Below are positions 41,869 through 50,318 of a DNA stretch of 50,318 bases, one piece after another (position 1 is the first letter of the stretch; the number at the start of each line of letters is the position of its first letter). The translations under genes and the position numbers were made by a program. Location of the stretch: positions 569,439 through 619,756 of the forward strand of contig BFEA01000525.1 in the NCBI GenBank assembly GCA_003427395.1, given 5' to 3'. The notes below the pieces were generated by a model. It did no database searches and was not told where the DNA came from. It saw nothing but the letters and a program-made list of their open reading frames with translations. Origin of the DNA: Chara braunii. Taxonomy: Eukaryota; Streptophyta; Charophyceae; Charales; Characeae.

Positions 41869-42493
41869 AAGGGTTTGCTGCTTAGAAAGGAAAGGTTTGT
41901 CTGGTGCAAGAATACACCGCTTTCTGGTTACCTGTGATCGTTCCATCGTACGGCTAGGGGGAAAGGTTGTCTTTGCTGTTGTTGCCATTTTGAGCCATCA
42001 TGGGACAGATTGGGCTTCCATGTTATGACCTGCATTGGTGACATTCCAGGAGTCCCTTTTTTTTTTAGAATTCGATGAATATTCGCCGGATTCGCCCCAC
42101 AGAGGGGGTTTTGGATTTGGGTCGACGACTAGTGGCATTGTGTAGTTATTTACGGTCGACGTTTGTGTCACATCGTGAGTTGATTTTGGCTTGTTGGGGT
42201 GAGGATGGGGAGGCTGGTCATGTACAGGGGAGGAACAATTTCTCTCTCAATGGTATGGTAGATTGCAGAGTTTTGTGTGTGTCCCGATTGACAGGAACAT
42301 GTCGGATACTTTGGTTTTGTGCCTTGATCTGTATATGCACTGTTTGCGTCTCATGTTCAACTGGAACCTCTGGTTTGTACCTGTTGAATTGGATGTGGTG
42401 TCAGTGCTGACTGAGATGCGTTTGCAGTTTCATCATCTGCATTTGGACAGTGAACAAACCTGTTTCTTTTTTTCAGGTAGGTTCCGTGGATGA
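41869..42493 (+). pseudogene. Penelope-like element relic, continuation after the chromovirus
   Basis: Pieces in several frames: FLVTCDRSIVRLGGKVVF (41.9 kb), IRPTEGVLDLGRRLVALC (42.08 kb) and FVCVPIDRNMSDTLVLC (42.27 kb). The last resembles the conserved (A/V)DK/RN...VLC motif at the start of Penelope-like and telomerase-type RT domains. The catalytic YADD-type box is not seen before the LINE-3 boundary. It is the likely downstream half of the reading frame broken at 31.5 kb, but the family assignment is tentative. Confidence 0.35.
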
Positions 42494-42536
42494 ATGGTTT
42501 CGTTTTGATAGCATTGGTGGCGGTAGGCCTTTTGTG

Positions 42537-42610
42537 CTAGTACCTGCACTCTTTTCCAGGCCTTGTTGACTTCCTAGTACCTGTACTATTTTCCGGGCCT
42601 TGTTCACAGG
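42537..42610. repeat. 37-bp imperfect tandem duplication
   Basis: CTAGTACCTGCACTCTTTTCC and CTAGTACCTGTACTATTTTCC begin 37 bp apart; both continue GGCCTTGTT. Confidence 0.85.
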
Positions 42611-44732
42611 TCGCATTGGATTTTTTCGATACCCAGCTCTTCTTTGGTTCATGTACTGGGCTTTCTCCTGCAAACGGTTCTTGGGACACTTAACCAAGTT
42701 CCAGTCTTTTGGACCCGCTTGGAGGCAGCGTGCTGGCAGTATATCTTTTGCCCTTGCTCGTACTTCTCCTTTCCTAGCCGCCCCGTTTCGCCTTCAACGC
42801 TCGGTGAGACAAGGATACCCCATTGCACCAATGCTATTTGTCCTTGTCATGGAGGCCTTGGCGCCAATGATAAGATCGAACCCGCTCATCCAAAAAATCT
42901 GTGTGCCTGAGATCCCGACACACCTTATCCCCACAACATCTTTATTCGCTGACGATCTCACAGTCCTGTTTATGGCCAATGAACAGAGTTTCCAAGCACT
43001 AATACACACTATACGACTTTTTGAGATCGCAACAGACATGAAGGTTAACTGGGGGACCAAAACGGAAGGCTGGTGGCTCAACTGCTACGATGCCCAACCG
43101 CCGATTGATCCTCCGGTAGAGTGGAAGGAAAAGAATGTAGCCACAACTGTGCCGGGAGTCAACATCACAGCTCTTGGCCCGCCGCCAAACAACGGGGATG
43201 CAATAGTGAATCTTGCTATACAACGCATGGCACGATGGGACACAAAACTGACCTCCTTGGTCGGTCGTGCTTTAGCAATTAACAACTCCATCTTTGCTTC
43301 AATATGGTACAAAGTGGCCTTCTGGCCACTTACAGACAAACAACTTACTAAACTGAGACAAGCGGCGGCGGCCTACCTCTGGAAAAATGACCACAACGAA
43401 ATCCGCTGCATAAAACGCTTACCTTGGGACACGCTTGTCCAACCAAGGAATAGGGGGGGGCTGGGAATTATTGACCCGGGCAGGGAAATCAGGGCTCTGT
43501 TGCTTAAGTTCCTCATCAGACTGCTCCTGGGCAATGACATCCCATGGGCCTCCTACGCGCTCATCCAGATTGCGTGCCTCGCCCCCGCCTCGCCGCACGA
43601 CTGCCCGGTGCACCCCCTCTATTGGCTAACCGATCCAACCTGGTCTATCCCGACCAGCCCCCGTGTAGACTCGGACAGATCTCCGGCTGGCCAAGCAAGA
43701 TGGGACCTGCGCATAGACCCTATGTGGCAGGCGATGTTACGCCTGTGGAGGGACTACGGCCCGAAACGGACCAAGGTCCCGCTTCGATGGCACGAAATTA
43801 GAAGGCAACCCCTATTTGGCCACCCACAAATTCGAAACCCGGCGGGATCCCCCTTCTCCCTTAAACGCAAGTCCAAATGGTTACGGTGGGTCAAAAAAGG
43901 AATTTACACGGTAGGGGACCTATGGAATGATAACACAACAAACTCGGAAACAGCCCATGCAATTCAGACAAAGGTAGGACTGTTTCCCCACCTAGACCAA
44001 GAATTGGCCGACATCCAGGAAGCGATTCCTTTGGCATGGGTGCGGGCTCTGCGGAAAGGTCCAACCATAACTGATGGGGACTAGGTGGTGAACATTCAAA
44101 CTCTGCACCTTCCCATGACCATCTATAAGGTTGTTGAAGGTTCCTCTCCAGCCTCCCTTAAACTGACAGCATATACACTGATGGTTGGTCGCTTATGGAG
44201 GTGGTGGGATGCGGCCTGACACTACTTTACAGGCCAACACTTCCCTTGGAATGCAAAGTCTATACTATTTGCAGCCCTCCCCCAAGAAGGAATGCAGTGG
44301 ACGCAATTCATGTTGAACCTGTTCCAATACTCTCGTCTGGCCCTGCTCATGGCTGCTTGGAGGATGCGGTGTGCTTATGAGAGGAGCCAGCATACCTATG
44401 GCTATCTGCAAGCGAGAACGACGATCGCTGACACGATATTCTGTCAGACACAGTCAGCCTGGAAGGACTTACAATCGGGCCTCAACAATGAGACAGAAGA
44501 GCCTACGAGGCGACAGATGCTCGATAACTTCCGGATGAAGTGGGTGGACCCGACGGCAGACTATGCACACTACACCACCCCAAAAACCTGCAATGGCTAC
44601 CGTGGCTGTCAACCGAGTCAGGCTGGGAATTCCTCCCGCAAGACCACTTCGTTTGTCCCTTCCAACCAACGGACTTTGTCCTCGTGCACCCTCTTGACTT
44701 CTCATAACTCTCCTGAACCGGCCGTCCCCTGA
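42600..44732 (+). pseudogene. LINE-3 RT palm, thumb and C-terminal region
   Basis: The 494-codon frame to 44084 includes RSVRQGYPIAPMLFVLVMEA, the catalytic SLFADDLTVLF box (about 42.94 kb), MKVNWGTKT, the thumb LVGRALAINNSIFASIWYK and PRNRGGLGIIDP. The same frame continues past TAG (44082) and TGA (44220) to 44732. Both stops fit C-to-T changes at Gln and Arg codons. Only two nonsense codons break about 700 codons, so this is the best-preserved LINE coding region in the window, but the endonuclease and first half of RT are absent. The first ~28 codons before 42683 probably belong to the older flank. Confidence 0.88.
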
Positions 44733-44790
44733 CCCCGGACTTCACATCCCTGCCACACCCCCTCCCAACCTGCCCAAAAAAAAAAAAAAG
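42683..44790 (+). mobile_element. LINE-3: 3' half of an L1-like LINE
   Basis: 5'-truncated inside the RT palm. Ends in an A run (44776-44789) after CCAACCTGCCC. The left limit (TTAACCAAGTTCCAG) is where the 18.47-kb scrap also begins, and it lies within about ten codons of where LINE-4 coding stops. It lacks the 57-bp tail of LINE-1 and LINE-2, so it belongs to another subfamily. No target duplication identified. Confidence 0.85.
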
Positions 44791-44829
44791 AACACCCCCC
44801 CCCCCCCAACCCCCCCCCAAAAGGGGGGG
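44776..44829. repeat. Poly-A / poly-C / poly-G junction
   Basis: A14, then ACCCCC..., two C runs separated by AA, AAAA, then a G8 run, capable of a CCCCCCC-AAAA-GGGGGGG hairpin or i-motif/G-quadruplex structure. It lies exactly between the LINE-3 tail and the Z-side flank and may be a repair scar or an assembly-error spot. Confidence 0.8.
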
Positions 44830-44914
44830 AAAACAGGACTCCGATGAAAAAAATTGAAAGGTTATAATAGTTCCAAAATGATTTCGAGCAACGAAAAAGG
44901 ATAGGCGTCAGAAA

Positions 44915-45665
44915 GGGAAAGGGAAAGGGAGAGACTGCCCGACAAGACAGACTAAGCATGAGAACGGAGTCAAGAGAGATACGCCAATAATATCCACTCC
45001 GTTATGCACACTGAGATAACTACAAAATCATGAAGATGGAAACCCAGCATTCGAAGATCGAAACAATACCTCATCCACGCAGCCAACCCTCGACGTGTTT
45101 CATCTGTTCCACACATAGACTCCTCAAGAGAAAACAGATCAAAGAACGATGTCACAAACTACTTGGGGCCATACCAATGCCTTGCCCCAATTTATAACTA
45201 CCCTACTCCCACCCTACATGCTGCGATCATACAAAAGAAGTCAAGTACACAGCCCATCAATCAGAAACGGAAGTAACACCAGCGCCAGTAACTTGAAAGG
45301 CACACGTGGCGAGCTTAGATGCCCCGAAAACCGTCGACAGATGAAGACAATCACACAATATCATGACAGACTTCATTCAACGGTTACGTGTACCTGCACA
45401 AGGCCAACCAAGCGCGCAGTGCACACACAAACACACAAGGACAACAAAAAATTTGAAGCCGAATCCGCACACGCCTTAGATCGATGAAATAAAGCCAAGT
45501 CTTCAGCAGTCGAGCGTACGCAGGAGCGCCCAGATGAACTTCGTCAGAAAGGGAGGCCAAACTGTCTACCCAAAGACCTGATGGCAGTTCCAGTGATGAA
45601 GACAATCGAGGAGCAGCCACAAGCGTCAGCAATGCAAACACACCAACCGTCTGTGCACATTCTTC
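44915..45665 (-). repeat. Dispersed repeat Z, copy 2
   Basis: The minus strand matches 18,555-19,298. It continues the LINE-4 reading frame directly (…WNFLELSEEC, then AQTVGVFALLTLVAAPRLSS, LLKTWLYFIDLRR, and so on) to a stop near 45,384. The rest of Z is non-coding. Nature unknown: it could be a mobile element, a captured exon, or part of a larger repeat. Confidence 0.85.
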
Positions 45666-47611
45666 AGACAGTTCCAGAAAGTTCCAGTCGACATGGTCAT
45701 ACGCTTTTTCAAAATCAATGAAAAGTATGGCGGCGTTGACCTTCCTTTGGCGTGCATATCGGATGGTCTCATTGACCAACAGGATATTGTCCTGTATGTT
45801 TCTGTTGGGCATAAAGCCGGACTGATCCGGGTGTAATAAGTGCGGCAGGGTCGGGAGCAGCCTGTTCGCCCATGCTTTAGCAACTATTTTGTAGGGGACC
45901 GGCAAGAGGGTTATCGGACGATAATTTCTTATCTCCTCTTTGTCTCCCTTTTTATACAGCAAGGTGGTCACCCCTTGGCCCATCATCTCTCCAAACGTTT
46001 CCTCATGAAACACAACGTTTACATACCCCAGGAAGTCATTCTTGAAAATTTCCTAAAAATGAAGCCAAAATTCTTTGGGAAAGCTGTCCAGACCCGGTGT
46101 TTTTTCGTCGTCCGTATCTTGCAGTGCTTGCAGGAGCTCTGTTGGGGTGAGAGGGTTGTCCAAGGTATGTCTTTGTTGTGTTGACAACAGGGAGGGGAGG
46201 GCATGTAAAAGTGCCTCTCTCGCCCCTTCCAATGTCTGAGGCTGTCTGTGGCCTGTCTCTAAGGTGAACAAGTGGTTATAGTAGGTCGAGGCATAATCAA
46301 CAATTTGATAGGCGTTTGTAGCCTTTGGTTGGGTGTCATCGAAAGGATGTCTTAAGGATGGCACCACATTTTGTCTAGCCCTTGCCTTTGCTTTGTTGAA
46401 AAAAGTCTTGATCATCATGCCCTCAGCTGCCTCTTTTTTTATCTTCGCTTGGATTCTCCATTTTTGGGCCTGATTATCAAGGTAATCTTGTAATTGGGCC
46501 CTTGCTCTTTGGAGTGCCTCATACGTGGGAAGGTCCAAGGGATCGTCCATCAAGTGATGATCCCATTCCTCCAGTTGGAGCAGCAAACGGTCCATAACCG
46601 CCTTACGGTCTCGTGCTATTTGGATGGAGAGTTTTTTAACTCTTTCCCTAAGTTAGGCTACCCCGTCATTGAACCAGTTGACTGTAGAGCCTTCCTGCGG
46701 CTTGGTTGTGGTCCAGAAGCCCCAAAAGTCCTTCACCAGTTTTTCCAATGATGGTTTGTTGAGGAGGGATGAATTGAACTTGAAGAAACTAGGGCCTTTA
46801 GCAATGTGGGTGTGAAATGAAAGACCAATGACGATCATGCGGTGGTCAAAGGAAGCACAATGGAGAGAATGGGAGGATGTCAGCCACCGTGAGTAGGCCC
46901 GACACATCCTCTGACACCAGGGCCAGGCCTATGCATGAGTTCGATACCCCCCCCCTGGCCTCTTGAGCGCACGCATGTGTATGCTCTTTTGGTCGGATGG
47001 AGATGTCTGTAGGAGTCCAGCAGTCCTAAGTCTGTCATCATATGCTCTAGAGCCAGACTGTCCTGGCCTCTTTCCCTAAGGCCGTCCTGTTGAGATGATG
47101 ACCTCCTGTCTAAGTTAGGATCCAGTGTGGTATTGAAGTCCCCCATCATAATAATGGGAGTATTCCTCGGTAGCTCATGAAGCACGTTGTTAAACAGCAG
47201 CACCCGGTGGGCCGGATCATTGGGGGCGTAAACACTAACGAGGCAGATTTCCTCTGCCTCGAAGGATGCTTTTAGCCACACCCATCTGCCTTCTACATGA
47301 TCTCAACCTGACTGTATTGGTATTAGTCTAGATGTAGGGGGCAGCCAAATGGCCACCCCCGACGAGGCCGCTGATTTGGCTGGGGCGGCAAAGGATATAT
47401 GTGGCCAGATCTGGCGCGCACGGGCTTGATGTGTAGGAGAGGTTGTGAGGTGTGTTTCCTGCACCGCAATGGCGTCTGGCCATTTGCCTCTCATGTCCCT
47501 CGTTATTAGGTTCCAAAGCGCTCCAGTTTTCTGTTCACTTGTCTGCGATAGGCCGTTTACATTCAGTGAACGAATGTCTAAGTCAGCTTCTCCAAACTTT
47601 TGTGCCCACAC
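45666..47611 (-). pseudogene. LINE-4 ORF2: endonuclease and N-terminal RT
   Basis: Endonuclease landmarks in order: IRSLNVNGL, AIAVQETHL (catalytic Glu), ICLVSVYAPN, IIMMGDFNTTLDP (Asp/Asn), then SFDHRMIVIG (terminal Asp-His). Next a linker (46,595-46,053), DTDDEKTPGLDSFPKEFW, LLYKKGDKEEIRNYRPITLL, HPDQSGFMPNRNIQDNI and DFEKAYDHVDW, which are RT motifs 0 to A. Broken by TGA at 47,303 (a CGA-type site), a frameshift at a G run near 46,950, and stops near 46,653 and 46,053. RT motifs B to E, including the FADD box, are absent. Confidence 0.85.
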
Positions 47612-47789
47612 CGGTTGGCGGCGGAGCGGTGGGGGGGACGAGGGGGACTGGGGCAGACTGGGTCTGGCGGATCGGCGGGACCCTGCTGATGCTCATTACC
47701 AGCCCCCTCCGAAAGGGCGTCGTCATCCTCCCCTCCCCGAACTCTTATCATCACTGCGTGTTGTTGCTGCTGCGACATTGGCTGATTGT

Positions 47790-48479
47790 CTAGTCGTTCC
47801 CAGCCGCTCCAACAGACAAGCTGGCCACGAACGGGGGATCGTCCCATGTTCTACTGGCGTCCAACGTCTCGTCTTCCAAAAAACATTGGAGGAAGAGGAT
47901 CTGGTCTTCCGCAGACCATGCATTGTTTGCGCGCATTCGTGAAACAGGGGTATTCAACAGCTGTTGTTGGGACAGCCAGATAAGCTGGTTGTCATGTCCT
48001 TCTTGCTGTTGGTTTTGCCCGAAGAGAACAAAAACTGGCGTGACATTTTGGGGGAGCGGGAGCCCCTGCGGGAGGACTGTTCCGATGGCTCGCAGGTCCC
48101 CCTGCTGGATTATATGGTTTCTCAGCATGTGGCGGGTCAGCCTGTGTGGATTTGGACCTCTCCATCCCTGTAACGTAAGCCCCATGGGGGCGGCCTGCGT
48201 CCCTTTGAGTGTGCGATTCGCTAGTCTGGGGACTCGCGGGGTGGTCAGTCGAAGGCCCAATTGCCATGGTTCGTCCTGGTTTGTTCTTCTGATTGGAAGA
48301 ATCACCACACCGTCATTTGCTGCGTCTCTCGGGGAAGCCGTTGCAGTTGAGGACATACAGTCAGCGAAGAGGACCCGTTTGAGAGGCAGCCCCCTGTCAG
48401 TGTCCCTGATGTCTGATGGTAGGTGAGTTGTCGCTTGTTGCAGTGGTTGTTTGTGTCTAATGGCTGTGCTCGTTAACAT
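47790..48479 (-). CDS. LINE-4 ORF1-region frame (second of two)
   Basis: A 229-codon open frame upstream of ORF2; its start codon overlaps the end of the preceding frame at 48,473-48,479. It contains VVILPIRRTNQDEPWQLGLR, RLTRHMLRNHIIQQGD and a Gln-rich stretch, ending ...DDPPFVASLSVGAAGND. No zinc knuckle is seen and I do not recognise the fold. Position suggests the RNA-binding ORF1 product of the LINE or part of it. Whether the overlap with the upstream frame is original or the result of a frameshift cannot be told from one copy. Confidence 0.5.
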   Translation of the reverse strand: MLTSTAIRHKQPLQQATTHLPSDIRDTDRGLPLKRVLFADCMSSTATASPRDAANDGVVILPIRRTNQDEPWQLGLRLTTPRVPRLANRTLKGTQAAPMGLTLQGWRGPNPHRLTRHMLRNHIIQQGDLRAIGTVLPQGLPLPQNVTPVFVLFGQNQQQEGHDNQLIWLSQQQLLNTPVSRMRANNAWSAEDQILFLQCFLEDETLDASRTWDDPPFVASLSVGAAGND

Positions 48480-49156
48480 AGGCAGATCCCACTCGGAATC
48501 TGAGTTGGAGGCCCAACTCCCATCCTGCCATGATCCTGGTGTTCCCCATCTTGCAGCGAGGTCTTCGAGGAATCAGTTTCAGAGTCAGTTTCAGACACCG
48601 ATTCCGATTCAGATGTTGAGGCCCGTGTGGTGATGCTTTGTACCGTGAGAGTGTGCTGCGGGACAAGGGTGAGGGTAGTTGTTACTGATTCACGAGTTGC
48701 TGATGGCATTCCATGAATGTGCAAAATTGGCCTGAGCAGATGTTGAGGGATAAAGTTGTGTGCATTGGTTGCCACCAGCGCCTCCGCCGTGCTCAGAGCC
48801 CCAACTGTGTTTCCCAGTTCTTCTATTATTATGTCCGGCCAACACATGCCATCGTGGGGTAGACCCTGCATACTCGTGTTTTCCGATGCGGTATCCAACA
48901 GGAGACCTTGGCTCTTCCAAAACAGTGCCGTTTTCTCCATTGTTTTCTGTAGGATCTTGTCAAAAAGGCCGTGGACAGATGTCGTGACCTGTGCCGCCAC
49001 CGCATTCCAGTCAATTGCTGCAGGGTTCAGGGCAGAATCCAGAAGGGTTCTGACCGATTCAGTGTTCATGAATGCTCTTCTGAGCTTTTCCCAGTGCAGT
49101 GGGGGTATGAGGGAATGATCACCCCCTTTGGCAGATTTCAGTAGGTTCAGTAACAC
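48473..49156 (-). CDS. LINE-4 ORF1-region frame (first of two)
   Basis: A 227-codon open frame: N-terminal part with HWEKLRRAFMNTESVRTLLD and VHGLFDKILQKTMEKTALFW (helical character), then an acidic Ser/Glu/Asp run (SESESVSETDSETDSS) near the C-terminus. No known domain recognised. An in-frame stop lies just upstream of the start. It probably encodes the first part of the LINE ORF1 product; the acidic run may be a linker. Confidence 0.45.
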   Translation of the reverse strand: MLLNLLKSAKGGDHSLIPPLHWEKLRRAFMNTESVRTLLDSALNPAAIDWNAVAAQVTTSVHGLFDKILQKTMEKTALFWKSQGLLLDTASENTSMQGLPHDGMCWPDIIIEELGNTVGALSTAEALVATNAHNFIPQHLLRPILHIHGMPSATRESVTTTLTLVPQHTLTVQSITTRASTSESESVSETDSETDSSKTSLQDGEHQDHGRMGVGPPTQIPSGICLC

Positions 49157-49169
49157 TGTGTCAACTTAG

Positions 49170-50318
49170 CCAAACCGTAACCACAGCCCCACAGGACGAA
49201 AGAGAGAAAGAAAACACACACACCCACCTGGCCATTGAGGGGGAAGTAGATGACCAAACACGCCCCCCTGCCAGGACGTGGCCTTACATGTCCACCCTAA
49301 TCCAACCCCCCATCCCCCAATCCCCCCAACAAACAGGTTCCAGTTCCTGGGGTGCATCCTGCCTTCTGAAAGCTCTTTCTCCTATCAAGGGCCTCCTTTG
49401 ACGATGGTCATCACCCCACCCCACCCCCCATAAAACATCCTCCGAGTCCAGAACCTTTTCTTTTGGGGGCAAGCACGTTGATGTCACTTCTGTGCATCGA
49501 ATGAGCAAAAAAGCCATGCACCGACAAAGAAAACAAGTGCCAAGTTCGAAAAAGCAATGAATGTACCAACGGCCATGGTGTCGGCCCAGGTGTCCTAACT
49601 ACAGGGGTCAGCCGAGGAGTCGGACGGAGAAAGGGGTAAAAAAAAAAAAAAAAGAATGCCCAACGGATTCTTTTCTACTCAAATTGTCGTAACTGTTTCA
49701 AACTCACTCCGTGATATCTTTGGGGGAGCGTGTTTTTTTTCGCGTTCGCGAACTGAAAACCTGCCACGTCCGCCGTTGTTTCTTTCCTCTTTTTTTTGGG
49801 AAAAAGGGGATTCATAACCTTATAAAAGGGCCTTTACGAATCAGACCCCAAATGGATACCCCAATAGCAAGGGGCCCTGTCGGCCAGAACTTAAACCTCA
49901 CCAGCGGCAACTCAAAAGACAAAGTTCTTGAGGTAAAAGTAACATCCATAATGAAGTGGAAAGTCATTTTGAAAAGTCACCACAGGTCCTGAACGAACAG
50001 GTATTGGACACAACTTTTAAGACTGAGCTAGGGTCATGTCTCCTCAATGAAAAAACATGTCTGTTCGGCAATGAGTCAAAGGCTACAGTCCCAGTCCAGT
50101 CATAATCCCACGAGTCAGTCCTTCAGACTAGGAGTCCAAAAGACAGGCCTGATGGCCCAATGCAGCAGCAGACCATGGGAAAAGATATTGGGACACACAC
50201 TTTGCAACAATCGGTACTGGGCTGGAGTCCCAGGCACCTTTGAGGCTGAATGCAGGCCACGCCAGACCAGTCCAGCACTATAAAGGACTGGCCAGCCTCC
50301 CATTTGGACAGATGCTCA
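49170..50318. other. No recognisable gene
   Basis: May include LINE-4 5' UTR near 49.2-49.5 kb. An A-rich run lies at 49637-49653 and a 10-bp palindrome GTTCGCGAAC near 49,744. The last 230 bp are rich in CAGTCC/GGACTG strings that recall the chromovirus LTR in style, but I cannot align them. No supportable gene. Confidence 0.4.

Larger units (their letters stand above)
45666..49170 (-). mobile_element. LINE-4: 5' half of an L1-like LINE
   Basis: The minus strand contains two ORF1-region frames, an apurinic-type endonuclease and the first half of RT, ending abruptly at DFEKAYDHVDWNFL where Z begins. The missing 3' half is what LINE-3 carries, but LINE-3 lies on the opposite strand. The 5' end is not defined. 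Confidence 0.82.

Noticed and set aside
31540-44732. UAG/UAA read as glutamine (alternative nuclear code, known in some ulvophyte algae)
   Set aside because: Many stops fall on expected Gln codons, but TGA stops, frameshifts and deletions occur in the same frames, and other frames end sensibly on TAG. C-to-T decay explains all of it without a code change.
42683-49170. Twin-primed LINE insertion (5' inversion)
   Set aside because: In twin priming the inverted 5' part lies before the 3' part; here it lies beyond the A tail and is separated by Z.
1-50318. Operons, ribosome-binding sites or bacterial terminators
   Set aside because: All landmarks (LTR elements, LINEs, Pol III boxes, A tails) point to eukaryotic nuclear DNA; such sites are not expected.
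50071-50318. Solo LTR of the chromovirus
   Set aside because: CAGTCC/GGACTG strings are similar in style, but I could not align any stretch longer than about ten bases to the LTRs.

Overview
The window looks like nuclear, repeat-dominated DNA from a large eukaryotic genome of the green lineage. Evidence: a chromodomain Ty3/gypsy element (chromovirus) with the plant-type primer site TGGTATCAGAGC, L1-like LINEs, tRNA-headed retroposons, and TTTAGGG-like telomeric motifs. The organism is not proven; a charophyte alga such as Chara is my best guess (inference). I found no intact host protein gene, no rRNA, no CRISPR and no operon. Almost every recognisable coding stretch is a broken transposable element.

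Layout. 1-9.2 kb: simple repeats, unrecognised sequence, several copies of one retroposon 3' tail, and a 3'-terminal LINE fragment (LINE-1, minus strand) holding a nested tRNA-headed retroposon with perfect 15-bp target duplications. About 9.2-17.23 kb and 20.88-26.9 kb: two long, diverged, collinear copies of one complex repeat in opposite orientation. Each arm carries the same blocks in the same order: a ~175-bp-period hairpin array, a conserved ~320-bp block, a 66-100-bp array, a ~122-bp array carrying GCTGCCGAAATTT, and a ~1.4-kb unique part. The left arm was split by LINE-2, which landed inside a 66-bp tandem array. The 3.65-kb spacer holds a 139-bp duplication, a second retroposon, a LINE scrap, a dispersed repeat (called Z here) and a Gag-like pseudogene.

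27-31.5 kb: a 110-bp duplication, CAA microsatellites, another copy of the retroposon tail with a strong terminal stem-loop, and the first part of a degenerate reading frame resembling a Penelope-like element with an N-terminal GIY-YIG-type segment. 31,540-41,863: a full-length chromovirus with TG...CA LTRs (356 and 346 bp, about 95% identical), the 5-bp target duplication CTGTT, primer site, a 2.3-kb leader rich in hairpins and simple repeats, gag, protease, RT, RNase H, integrase and chromodomain. All of these are broken by nonsense codons and frameshifts. It sits inside the Penelope-like relic, which resumes at 41.87-42.5 kb. 42.68-44.79 kb: the 3' half of a LINE (LINE-3, plus). 44.9-45.67 kb: second copy of Z (minus). 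45.67-49.2 kb: the 5' half of a LINE (LINE-4, minus) with endonuclease and the first half of RT. 49.2 kb to the end: nothing recognised.

Two themes recur. First, many unrelated-looking repeats (the two arm arrays, the chromovirus leader and the LINE/retroposon 3' tails) keep a hairpin at a fixed place while the stem bases change in pairs. This suggests structure rather than sequence is, or was, conserved. Second, nearly all nonsense codons in the retroelements are explained by a single C-to-T change at CAG, CGA or CAA, as expected from decay of methylated cytosines.
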